Assembly (NCBI GenBank): GCA_946610635.1
Contig: CAMOCI010000035.1
Span: 1-6,794 of the forward strand
Reading direction: 5' to 3'
Origin: an uncultured Clostridia bacterium
GTDB taxonomy: Bacteria > Bacillota > Clostridia > Christensenellales > UBA1242
Length of the DNA stretch: 6,794 nucleotides
The position numbers were made by a program, and so were the translations under genes. Below, one piece after another: positions 1 to 5,279 of this stretch; within the stretch, counting starts at the first letter, position 1, and every line of letters starts with the position of its first letter. The notes below the pieces were generated by a model. It was not told the DNA's origin and made no database searches. It saw only the letters and a program-made list of their open reading frames with translations.

Positions 1-77
1 CTTATCAATATTTGTTTGTCTTCTTCTTCACCTATTCAGTTTTTATGGTTCGTTTGTGTTGCCAACTCCGTGACAAC
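1..77 (-). other. Start of an untranslated leader, probably the 16S rRNA precursor
   Basis: Downstream of the promoter no open reading frame with a ribosome site starts before the window edge. The RNA begins with a hairpin GTTGTC / GGCAAC (72-77 with 58-63) that includes a G-U pair valid only on the minus strand. AAAAACTGAATAG follows at about 29-41, loosely like the box A region of Bacillota rRNA leaders (CTTTGAAAACTGAA type). No part of mature 16S rRNA is visible, so this call rests on context. Confidence 0.4.
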
Positions 78-83
78 TCTGCT

Positions 84-113
84 ATTCTATCACATACCAC
101 CCACCATTGTCAA
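84..113 (-). promoter_or_regulatory. Strong vegetative promoter, probably of an rRNA operon
   Basis: On the minus strand a perfect TTGACA (108-113) and TAGAAT (84-89, 5 of 6) are separated by 18 bases, and the -10 has the extended TGn motif (TGATAGAAT). The DNA upstream of the -35 is nearly pure A/T for about 40 bases, as in rRNA promoters with UP elements. The predicted start is near 77. In B. subtilis, rrnA follows dnaX-yaaK-recR-yaaL-bofA, so this position fits a 16S rRNA promoter. The strength is seen in the sequence; the target gene lies outside the window. Confidence 0.68.
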
Positions 114-120
114 CAACTTT

Positions 121-148
121 TTTAAAAAATTCCAAAAAAATTTGGAAT
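121..148 (-). terminator. AT-rich hairpin: weak terminator and upstream element of the next promoter
   Basis: On the minus strand ATTCCAAA (141-148) and TTTGGAAT (129-136) form a perfect 8-bp stem with a TTTT loop, followed by TTTTTAAA. It is the only hairpin plus T-run after the 168-residue protein gene. It also lies just upstream of a -35 box, so the same A/T-rich stretch may act as an UP element that contacts RNA polymerase alpha subunits. Only two G-C pairs are present. Confidence 0.42.
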
Positions 149-214
149 AATTTAGCTATATCAATTTTAACTGCTTTTTTTTGATTTTTTTGTAATAAAA
201 TCAAAAACAAAAAC

Positions 215-721
215 CTAATATTGTAAATATCTACACTCACCAAACAAGCTAACCAAGTTATTGTTTATATCTAAAAATTCATTAATAACCATTGTTAATT
301 TTTCTTTTTTTTCAAAATTTACTAATTCATTATCTTTAATCTCTATCAATAGCTTAATAATATCACTTGTTGTATTTATAGCAATTTTTAAATTGTTGCA
401 AAACATTCTAAAATCATCTTCGCCAACACTTTGTGTGGCTATTCCGCCATCAAACAAATTTATTAAAACATGTTGTTGACTATCTAGTAAATTTAAAGTT
501 TCATCAATAACTAAAATAATATTAGCATTTTTTGTGTGCTGCTTTAAAGTGTTAATCAAAGCCTGTAGATATTCAATTTTATTAAAAAGACTTTTAATCA
601 ACTCTTTATCAAGCTCTTTAATGGTTACATTTTGCATTTTGCTAAGTGATTGCACTTGATACTCTTTTGCCATTGTTTCAAACATTTGTGGATTAACAGC
701 ATAGTCATCATAATTTTCCAT
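215..721 (-). CDS. Uncharacterised 168-residue protein, predicted largely alpha-helical
   Basis: I do not recognise this protein. It has no signal peptide and no membrane segment, so it is probably cytosolic. The sequence is rich in L, I, N, K, D and E, with heptad-like hydrophobic spacing in several stretches (about 34-63, 104-130 and 137-160), which suggests a helical bundle or short coiled coils. A glycine-containing break (LFDGGIATQSVGEDDF, about 89-104) divides it into two halves. Two cysteines (about 108 and 163) do not form a metal motif. The ATG at 719-721 lacks a good Shine-Dalgarno site; a second methionine at residue 13 is no better supported. It lies between recR and a probable rRNA promoter, where B. 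subtilis has yaaL and bofA, but it is longer than YaaL and lacks the membrane segments of BofA. The length, the low frequency of disruptive codons and a candidate promoter upstream support a real gene. Confidence 0.72.
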   Translation of the reverse strand: MENYDDYAVNPQMFETMAKEYQVQSLSKMQNVTIKELDKELIKSLFNKIEYLQALINTLKQHTKNANIILVIDETLNLLDSQQHVLINLFDGGIATQSVGEDDFRMFCNNLKIAINTTSDIIKLLIEIKDNELVNFEKKEKLTMVINEFLDINNNLVSLFGECRYLQY

Positions 722-777
722 AGTTTTATTTATTCTTTTTACAAAACTTTTGACACAAAAACAAAATATTAAATTTA

Positions 778-807
778 ATTACAATTTGTTATTACTCCTT
801 TTGTAAA
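778..807 (-). promoter_or_regulatory. Candidate promoter for the 168-residue protein gene
   Basis: On the minus strand TTTACA (802-807, 5 of 6) and TGTAAT (778-783, 5 of 6) are 18 bases apart. The site lies after the recR terminator and before the next gene, where a promoter would be expected. The predicted start is near 771, giving a leader of about 50 bases. Chance matches are frequent in DNA this AT-rich. Confidence 0.38.
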
Positions 808-836
808 ACTATTAAATTATTTTTTTATAAATTGCC

Positions 837-862
837 AATAAAAAACGGGCTATATTTCCCGT
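837..862 (-). terminator. Intrinsic terminator overlapping the recR stop codon
   Basis: On the minus strand ACGGG (858-862) and CCCGT (845-849) form a G-C-rich 5-bp stem around an 8-base loop containing the TAG stop. TTTTTTATT follows immediately. This is the clearest terminator in the window and probably ends the dnaX-ybaB-recR transcript. The stem is short, so read-through is possible. Confidence 0.6.
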
Positions 863-1443
863 CTATCTTGTAATGCTTTTGTGAGTGTTACTTCATCAGC
901 ATATTCTATATCGCTGCCCATAGATATACCTTGTGCAAGGCGCGTAACTTTTATGCCAAGTGGTTTTAATAGCCTTGCGATATACATACTTGTGGCTTCG
1001 CCTTCAACATCACTATTTGTTGCCATGATAACTTCTTGCACGCCACCTTGATTAATGCGATTCAAAAGTTCCTTAATTTTTATATCATCTGGACCTTTGC
1101 CATTAAGTGGACTAATTACGCCATGAAGTACATGATATGTGCCGTTGTAATTACGCACTTTTTCCATAGCAACAACATCTTTAGGCTCTTTTACAACACA
1201 AATTGTTTCGCTGTTACGTGTTTTACAAATATTACACACCTCTTCTTCACTCCAATTACCACAAACACTACAATATTTTATTGATTGTTTTGCTAACACC
1301 AAATTGCTTGCAAATTCTTTAACTGCGTTTTCATCCATGTTAATAACAGCATAAGCATAACGCTCTGCTGTTTTTTGCCCAACTGCCGGCAATTTTGTAA
1401 AGCTGTTTATCAGCCTATCCATACTTTCTATACTATTTTTCAT
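850..1443 (-). CDS. recR: Recombination mediator protein RecR
   Basis: RecR works with RecO (and RecF) to load RecA onto single-stranded DNA covered with SSB, at gaps and stalled forks. It forms a ring-shaped clamp. The 197 residues match the family length. The N-terminal helix-hairpin-helix is at about 14-31 (FTKLPAVGQKTAERYAYA). The four-cysteine zinc site is C58, C61, C70 and C73 (CSVCGNW...CNIC). The Toprim domain spans about 80-176, with ICVVKEPKDV at its start and NSDVEGEATSMYIARLL in the middle, where the usual form of the motif is N-P-T-VEGEA. The C-terminal GSDIEYADEVTLTKAL block is typical. The ATG at 1441-1443 is preceded by GAAGGAA. Repeat copy A separates it from ybaB, leaving a 225-base gap where relatives usually have a short one. 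The stop codon is part of a terminator hairpin. Confidence 0.96.
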   Translation of the reverse strand: MKNSIESMDRLINSFTKLPAVGQKTAERYAYAVINMDENAVKEFASNLVLAKQSIKYCSVCGNWSEEEVCNICKTRNSETICVVKEPKDVVAMEKVRNYNGTYHVLHGVISPLNGKGPDDIKIKELLNRINQGGVQEVIMATNSDVEGEATSMYIARLLKPLGIKVTRLAQGISMGSDIEYADEVTLTKALQDRREI

Positions 1444-1519
1444 TTTAATTCCTTCAAATTAAACCATATTAATGTAACGTATAGTACTAAAAAAATCAAA
1501 CTAATTTATTGTAATACAT

Positions 1520-1666
1520 TAGCAATTTTGGATATATTTTTGAGTTTAGGTATGGCAAACTGAGTGGCAATAAGATATCTTGTGACACTTGAAGATTGAC
1601 ATACATAAACCAAAAAGATGCCAAAAGTGCGAATAAATTTTTCGCCGGTTCGGTAGAGAGGCGAAA
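1520..1666 (+). repeat. 147-bp dispersed repeat, copy A
   Basis: This copy lies between ybaB and recR and is oriented opposite to copy B (4928-5074), which it matches without gaps at about 73% by hand count. Its left hairpin is GTGGCAA-T-AAG / CTT-GTGACAC with an ATAT loop (1564-1588). The AAG/CTT pair replaces AGG/CCT of copy B, a compensated G-C to A-T change, though this copy also carries two mismatches in the lower stem. Its right hairpin is TTCGCC / GGCGAA with an inner TTC-GGTA-GAG (1641-1665); the U-G pair there replaces a C-G pair in copy B. The strongest sequence conservation is in the right hairpin and its CGGTAGAGA loop side. Short inserted elements with terminal hairpins, such as those derived from IS200/IS605, are one possible class; this is inference. 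Confidence 0.85.
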
Positions 1667-1668
1667 TA

Positions 1669-1989
1669 TTATATCATTGGAATGTTTGGCATGTTGTCTT
1701 GTTTTGCTTGGTTGATTTTTTCAACGCAGCTGTTAATTGCGCTTTTAACCATATCGGCAAGCATTTCTGGGTCTTCTGGGTCAATAACTTCTGGTTTGAT
1801 ATTAATTGAAACAAGTTCAAACTTTCCATTCATTTTAACTTCCAACATTCCACCACCAACTGTGCTAGAAAACTCGCTTTCTTCTAACTCCTTTTGCTTT
1901 TGCTCCATTTCTTCTTGCATTTTTTGTGCTTGACGAAGTAAGTTTTGCATATTACCGCCGCCAAAGCCGCCTTTAAAATTGTTATACAT
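1669..1989 (-). CDS. ybaB: YbaB/EbfC family nucleoid-associated protein
   Basis: This family of small dimeric DNA-binding proteins is almost always encoded between dnaX and recR and is linked to nucleoid organisation. The protein has 106 residues. A glycine-rich N-terminus (MYNNFKGGFGGGNM) leads into a helix rich in Q, K and E (about 15-40), then the family's sheet and signature VKMNGKFELVSINIKPEVIDPEDPEMLADMV (about 51-81; the core words are NGK and PEVIDPEDPEML), and a final helix. An internal methionine at residue 14 could start a shorter form, but AAGGAG seven bases before the first ATG supports the full length. The stop TAA lies three bases from the end of repeat copy A, so the ybaB transcript would run straight into that repeat read in reverse. 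The biochemical role within the family is still loosely defined. Confidence 0.93.
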   Translation of the reverse strand: MYNNFKGGFGGGNMQNLLRQAQKMQEEMEQKQKELEESEFSSTVGGGMLEVKMNGKFELVSINIKPEVIDPEDPEMLADMVKSAINSCVEKINQAKQDNMPNIPMI

Positions 1990-2025
1990 AATTTATCTCC
2001 TTAATAATTTTTGTTTAATGTTGTT

Positions 2026-3594
2026 TTAATCTTTTATCTCTAATTTGCCGTCCAATAATTCTTTTAGTTTTTCTATCTTTTGCAAGTTTTCATCCACATA
2101 TATTTTAGTTTGAATACTGCTAATATTATGATTATCTTTTAAAAACTTTGTAATCAAATTTTTATGTTCTAGTATCATATTTACAATATCTTGAGTTTTG
2201 CACTCAAACTCAAAACTGTTATCTTGAATAGCAACTTTTATTACATCTTGCAGCCCTGCAAACAGCATCATTTCTCCACTTTGTCTAATATAACCAATAA
2301 GTTCTCCAAAAATTGTTTTGGCAATATCAGTTTGTTGACTTAAATTTGTATTTTCGAAAAATGAATTTGGCAAATTATCATTAACAATATTTGATTTTGT
2401 TTCGTCTTGTACTAAATTAAGTTTTTTTTTATCATCTTGCACATTTTGATTAATTATAACTTGTCCACTTTCTATTACAGTTAATCTTTGTTTTATATTT
2501 TCAAATTCAAAATTGTTATTATAAAACAAACCTAAAAGTGCAGTTTCTGCAAAAACCTTTTCGTTGTAACAAAACTTTATTTGTGCCATACTTTCTGCCA
2601 AACTTTTTAGTATATCAACTAAATACTTTACATCACAAAGATTTGCAACTTCTTTGTAGTAATCCAAAACATTTTGTGGAACATTTAAGTTGTAACCAAT
2701 TGCAAGTTTAATTGTTAAAACATTATTAAAAAAATCACATATGTCACCTAGTAAAGTGTTCATATTTTTGCCAAGGTTATATAATTCATCAACCCTTTGA
2801 AGTATTGTGCCACCATCTTTTTTTGCAACAGCCATGGCAATATCAAAAAGTGTTTTATTATCTGTTAATCCCAAACATTCTTGCACAGCATTGTATGTTA
2901 TGTTACCGCCACAAAATGCTTTACACATTTCTGCCACACTTAAAGTATCTCTTACACTGCCATTACCTGCTTTTGCAATAAGTTCTAGTGCTTTTTCATC
3001 ATAACTTGTTTGTGTTTGATCAAAAACTTTTTTTAGTTGTTTTGTTAATGCATCTATCCCCACAAGTTTAAAGTCAAAACGCATACATCTTGATAGTATA
3101 GTAGCCGGCAATTTTTCTGGCTCGGTTGTTGCCAAAACAAAAATAACGTGGCTAGGTGGTTCCTCTAAAGTTTTGAGTAGTGCATTAAAAGCACTATCGG
3201 TTAACATATGCACTTCGTCTATAATATAAACCTTATATTTGCCAACACTAGGCAAATAATTAATTTTTTCTCGCAAATCTCTAATTTCATCAACGCGGTT
3301 GTTGCTGGCTGCATCAATTTCCATAATATCAAAATTACCACCAGCATCTATGGCTTTGCAAACATCGCACTCTCCACAAGGTGAGCCGTTTTTTGGATGC
3401 AAACAGTTTACAGCTTTTGCAAATATCTTTGCACAACTTGTTTTACCTGTACCACGAGTGCCGCAAAAAAGATAGGCATGACTTATTGTTCCGTTTTGAA
3501 CCTGATGCCTTAAAGTTTCTACAATATGATTTTGTGCTATAACTTCATCAAAATTTTTTGGCCTAAACTGCCTATATAGTGCAAGATATGACAT
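2026..3594 (-). CDS. dnaX: DNA polymerase III subunit tau/gamma (clamp loader)
   Basis: DnaX is the ATPase of the clamp loader that places the beta clamp on primed DNA; the long tau form also ties the polymerase to the helicase. In 522 residues, the AAA+ core shows Walker A GTRGTGKT (45-52), the zinc-binding cysteines C64, C73, C76 and C79, Walker B VYIIDEVH (122-129), sensor 1 around LATTEP (154-159), the SRC arginine-finger motif (168-170) and the sensor 2 region GSVRD (212-216). The clamp-loader collar (domain III) runs to about residue 365-370, followed by a polar linker and a C-terminal tau domain. A run of nine A encodes K389-K391 in that linker and may support a short gamma form (see the separate entry). 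The start is the ATG at 3592-3594, with AGGAG five bases upstream. ybaB follows after 36 bases with no terminator, so the two are probably co-transcribed, as in B. subtilis. Confidence 0.96.
   Translation of the reverse strand: MSYLALYRQFRPKNFDEVIAQNHIVETLRHQVQNGTISHAYLFCGTRGTGKTSCAKIFAKAVNCLHPKNGSPCGECDVCKAIDAGGNFDIMEIDAASNNRVDEIRDLREKINYLPSVGKYKVYIIDEVHMLTDSAFNALLKTLEEPPSHVIFVLATTEPEKLPATILSRCMRFDFKLVGIDALTKQLKKVFDQTQTSYDEKALELIAKAGNGSVRDTLSVAEMCKAFCGGNITYNAVQECLGLTDNKTLFDIAMAVAKKDGGTILQRVDELYNLGKNMNTLLGDICDFFNNVLTIKLAIGYNLNVPQNVLDYYKEVANLCDVKYLVDILKSLAESMAQIKFCYNEKVFAETALLGLFYNNNFEFENIKQRLTVIESGQVIINQNVQDDKKKLNLVQDETKSNIVNDNLPNSFFENTNLSQQTDIAKTIFGELIGYIRQSGEMMLFAGLQDVIKVAIQDNSFEFECKTQDIVNMILEHKNLITKFLKDNHNISSIQTKIYVDENLQKIEKLKELLDGKLEIKD
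2422..2430 (-). other. A9 homopolymer in dnaX, candidate slippage site for a gamma form
   Basis: On the coding strand nine consecutive A form codons K389-K391, followed by CTT. One extra A, or a -1 ribosomal slip, gives AAA-ACT-TAA, stopping after one threonine. Loss of one A gives AAC-TTA-ATT-TAG, stopping after three codons. Either way the product would have about 390-394 residues: AAA+ core plus collar, without the tau domain. Thermus thermophilus dnaX makes gamma by transcriptional slippage on an A9 run, and E. coli makes it by -1 frameshifting on A-AAA-AAG. No upstream Shine-Dalgarno-like stimulator or downstream hairpin is obvious here, so transcriptional slippage is the more natural model. 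Confidence 0.5.
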
Positions 3595-3610
3595 ATTTGC
3601 TCCTAATTGT

Positions 3611-3639
3611 ATTATATCAAATTTAATTGTTTATGTCAT
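3611..3639 (-). promoter_or_regulatory. Candidate internal promoter for dnaX
   Basis: On the minus strand ATGACA (3634-3639, 5 of 6) and TATAAT (3611-3616, 6 of 6) are 17 bases apart, and the -10 carries the extended TGn motif. The -35 lies in the last codons of sigH. The predicted start near 3604 would coincide with the first base of the dnaX Shine-Dalgarno site AGGAG (3600-3604), leaving a leader of only about ten bases. That is odd and lowers confidence. Confidence 0.42.
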
Positions 3640-4189
3640 CTAAAAGATGAGATAGTTTATTTCTTAACCTATTTAGCGCGTTATCGACACTTTTTTTGGG
3701 TACATTACATTCTTTTGCAATTTGGGTGTAAGATAAGCCGCTTAAGTATTTTTGCAAGATTTCATACTCAAAATTACTAAGTAATGTTTTTATCTGATTG
3801 TTTATGTAAACCATGTTTTGATGCGATATAGCTTGACTTTCAGGATTTTCCTTGTTTGTAGGTATATCCAAATGCTCTAATAAATCAGGATCAAATAAAT
3901 CTAAAAACATACTATTTTTTTGCGTGTGCTCTTTTCTTATTAAACTTTGTAGCTGTCTTTTTATACAGACACTTGCAAAAGTCATAAAGCTTGCAGAATT
4001 ATTTTGATCATAAGATTTTATTGCTTTGTAAAGCCCTATTGTGCCTTCTTGCACCAAATCATCAATATCGCCACATAGCAAAAAATACCTTCTTGCAATT
4101 TTTATTACAAGTGGCTTGTATCTTTCTAGCAGTGTTTCAACTGCTTTTTCATCTGTTTTCGCTTTTAATAATAACTCTTTTTCTTCCAT
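3623..4189 (-). CDS. sigH: RNA polymerase sigma factor SigH type (sigma-30 / sigma-H)
   Basis: This is an alternative sigma factor of the sigma-70 family. SigH governs early stationary phase, entry into sporulation and competence in B. subtilis and other Bacillota. Region 2 spans about 27-87, with the -10-binding and core-binding block YFLLCGDIDDLVQEGTIGLY and FASVCIKRQLQSLIRKE. Region 4 spans about 137-180, with the helix-turn-helix around GLSYTQIAKECNVPKKSVDNAL; the KSVDNALNRLRNKL stretch is characteristic of SigH. The 188 residues are somewhat shorter than the 218 of B. subtilis, mainly in the linker and at the C-terminus. In B. subtilis sigH lies after rlmB and yacP. Here yacP is absent and sigH follows rlmB by three bases. 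No strong Shine-Dalgarno site precedes its ATG, which fits translational coupling to rlmB. Whether this organism sporulates cannot be told from the window. Confidence 0.88.
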   Translation of the reverse strand: MEEKELLLKAKTDEKAVETLLERYKPLVIKIARRYFLLCGDIDDLVQEGTIGLYKAIKSYDQNNSASFMTFASVCIKRQLQSLIRKEHTQKNSMFLDLFDPDLLEHLDIPTNKENPESQAISHQNMVYINNQIKTLLSNFEYEILQKYLSGLSYTQIAKECNVPKKSVDNALNRLRNKLSHLLDDINN

Positions 4190-4192
4190 AAA

Positions 4193-4918
4193 TTATTTTG
4201 TTTCTCTTTGTCTAACAACTTCATAAATACCTAAAGCACCTGCTACCGATGCGTTTAGTGAGTTTACTTTGCCGTGCATAGGCAAACTTAAAATTTCATC
4301 ACTTAATTTTTTTGTTAACTGACTAACTCCAAAACCTTCACTACCAACCACAAGTGCTAAACCACTTGTTAAATTAACATCATAAATTGATGAGCCATTT
4401 GCCTCTAAACTATACACCCAAATATCACGTTCCTTAAGCCACCTTATGCAGTCATTAAGATTTGTAACGCATGCAATTTTAACATTAAAACAAGCACCTG
4501 TGCTTACCTTTATAACAGTATCGTTAACCTGACAAGCTCTATTTTTTGGTATTACAATGCCATGCACACCAGCACATTCACAAGTTCTTATCAAACTACC
4601 CAAATTGTGTGGATCGGCAATGCCATCACAAAGCAAAATAAAAGGCTCTTGATTTCTTTGTTTTGCTTCATTTAAAATATCATCAAGCGAAGCGTAGCTA
4701 AAACCATTAACATACGCAATAATGCCTTGATGATTTTTTACTTCGCTCTCTCTATCTAGTGCTTCCTTAGGTGCAAAAGATATTTTAACATGCTTTTTTT
4801 GAGCCATGCCAATAATGCTATACAAATCATTTTTTGCGTTATTTTGAACAAGCAATTTATCTATTTGTGTGTTGCTTCTAAAAAGTTCTACAACCGCGTT
4901 TTTTCCTTCTACTTTCAT
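4193..4918 (-). CDS. rlmB: 23S rRNA (guanosine-2'-O-)-methyltransferase RlmB, SpoU/TrmH family
   Basis: This SPOUT-fold enzyme uses S-adenosylmethionine to methylate a ribose 2'-OH. RlmB of E. coli acts on G2251 of the 23S rRNA peptidyl-transferase loop. The 241-residue length is typical. The N-terminal RNA-binding domain (about 1-75) opens with VEGKNAVVELFRSN. The three SpoU motifs follow: LLCDGIADPHNLGSLIRTCE (about 95-114) with N105 and R111, ALVVGSEGFGV (about 188-198) with E194, and LPMHGKVNSLNASVAGAL (about 212-229), which form the trefoil knot and cofactor pocket. The ATG at 4916-4918 has AGGAG at 4923-4927. Just upstream of that site is the hairpin at the end of repeat copy B. sigH begins three bases after the TAA stop, so the two are probably translated in a coupled way. 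The exact target nucleotide is inferred from homology; a paralogous SpoU enzyme with another target is possible. Confidence 0.9.
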   Translation of the reverse strand: MKVEGKNAVVELFRSNTQIDKLLVQNNAKNDLYSIIGMAQKKHVKISFAPKEALDRESEVKNHQGIIAYVNGFSYASLDDILNEAKQRNQEPFILLCDGIADPHNLGSLIRTCECAGVHGIVIPKNRACQVNDTVIKVSTGACFNVKIACVTNLNDCIRWLKERDIWVYSLEANGSSIYDVNLTSGLALVVGSEGFGVSQLTKKLSDEILSLPMHGKVNSLNASVAGALGIYEVVRQRETK

Positions 4919-4927
4919 ACTTTCTCC

Positions 4928-5074
4928 TTTCGCCTCTCTACCGAGCAGGCGAAATTAATTTCCGCACCTTTGGCAAATTTTATGACTATTTCTTCAAAAC
5001 TTCAAGCGTCACAGGATAACCTAGTGACACTCAGTTTTTAACAAATATTCTATAAAATTTATCCAAATTTGCTA
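4928..5074 (-). repeat. 147-bp dispersed repeat, copy B (inverted relative to copy A)
   Basis: Read on the minus strand, this segment aligns without a single gap to 1520-1666 of the plus strand, at about 108 of 147 identities by hand count (about 73%). Conserved blocks are TAGCAA-TTTGGATA at the left, AACTGAGTG, TGTGAC-CTTGAAG, TGCCAA-GTGCG, and CTCGGTAGAGAGGCGAAA at the right end, where the pair agrees at 18 of 20. Two hairpins form: GTGTCAC-T-AGG / CCT-GTGACGC with a TTAT loop (5006-5030), and TTCGCC / GGCGAA with an inner CTC-GGTA-GAG (4929-4953). The right end touches the rlmB Shine-Dalgarno site. A weaker AT-rich similarity may extend to about 5098. Confidence 0.85.
4977..5005 (-). promoter_or_regulatory. 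Candidate rlmB promoter inside repeat copy B
   Basis: On the minus strand TTGAAG (5000-5005) and TAAAAT (4977-4982) are separated by exactly 17 bases, matching the vegetative consensus at 4 and 5 of 6 positions. The predicted transcript would begin near 4970, with a leader of about 50 bases containing the 4929-4953 hairpin. The corresponding -10 position in copy A reads AAAAAG, so a promoter would be specific to copy B. In DNA this AT-rich, chance matches are common. Confidence 0.28.
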
Positions 5075-5101
5075 CATGTAATAATTTTTTGTAGTGTTTT
5101 T

Positions 5102-5195
5102 TCATGCTGAGATCAACTACTTTCTTGACCATCGAAGCATCTCAACCTTGTTAGATTCTTCCGGGGTCTACGAAATTAGTAGGGTCAGAATGACA
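5102..5195. repeat. REP-like imperfect palindromic element
   Basis: About 94 bases fold back on themselves in three nested arm pairs. The outer arms are TCATGCTGA (5102-5110) and TCAGAATGA (5185-5193), matching at 8 of 9 positions. The middle arms are the blocks at 5111-5130 and 5165-5186, which share CTACT, TTTC and GACC in register. The inner arms are GAAGCATCT (5134-5142) and AGATTCTTC (5153-5161), again 8 of 9, around a 10-base loop. The TGTCATTCTGA and GAAGAATCT words resemble a dispersed intergenic repeat I know from several bacterial genomes; this is recollection, not a search. It has no T-tract on the minus strand, so it is not a normal terminator. It abuts the region of repeat copy B. 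Confidence 0.65.
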
Positions 5196-5279
5196 GTGTA
5201 TTTTAACATACAATAATTCACGAAAATTATAATTATCATATTTCTTATCAATAACAATGCTACACTTACAAATATTAAT

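Noticed and set aside
795..801. A strong AAAGGAG ribosome site between recR and the 168-residue protein gene.
   Set aside because: The only start at suitable spacing is a TTG followed at once by TAA. No small gene can be read from it, and it lies inside a candidate promoter spacer.
2818..2824. An A7 slippery heptamer in dnaX (codons for AVAKKD) as the gamma frameshift site.
   Set aside because: It falls around residue 257, inside the collar domain, and would give a truncated protein without a complete clamp-loader core. A7 runs are also common in this AT-rich sequence.
5006..5040. The left hairpin of copy B followed by TCAGTTTTT as an intrinsic terminator.
   Set aside because: The T-run follows the stem only on the plus strand, where no gene is transcribed toward it, and copy A lacks the T-run.
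4929..5041. The 147-bp repeat might be a conserved coding fragment, because the plus strand of copy B and the minus strand of copy A are both open in a matching frame (FRLSTEQAK against FRLSTEPAK).
   Set aside because: Over the 37 codons compared, differences fall about equally on the three positions (about 9, 11 and 8), with no third-position excess. Copy A has no nearby start codon, and copy B lies within an antisense frame of rlmB.
4790..5041. An 83-residue plus-strand frame, and similar plus-strand frames across the window.
   Set aside because: They lie antisense to well-supported genes or repeats, lack ribosome sites and resemble no known family.
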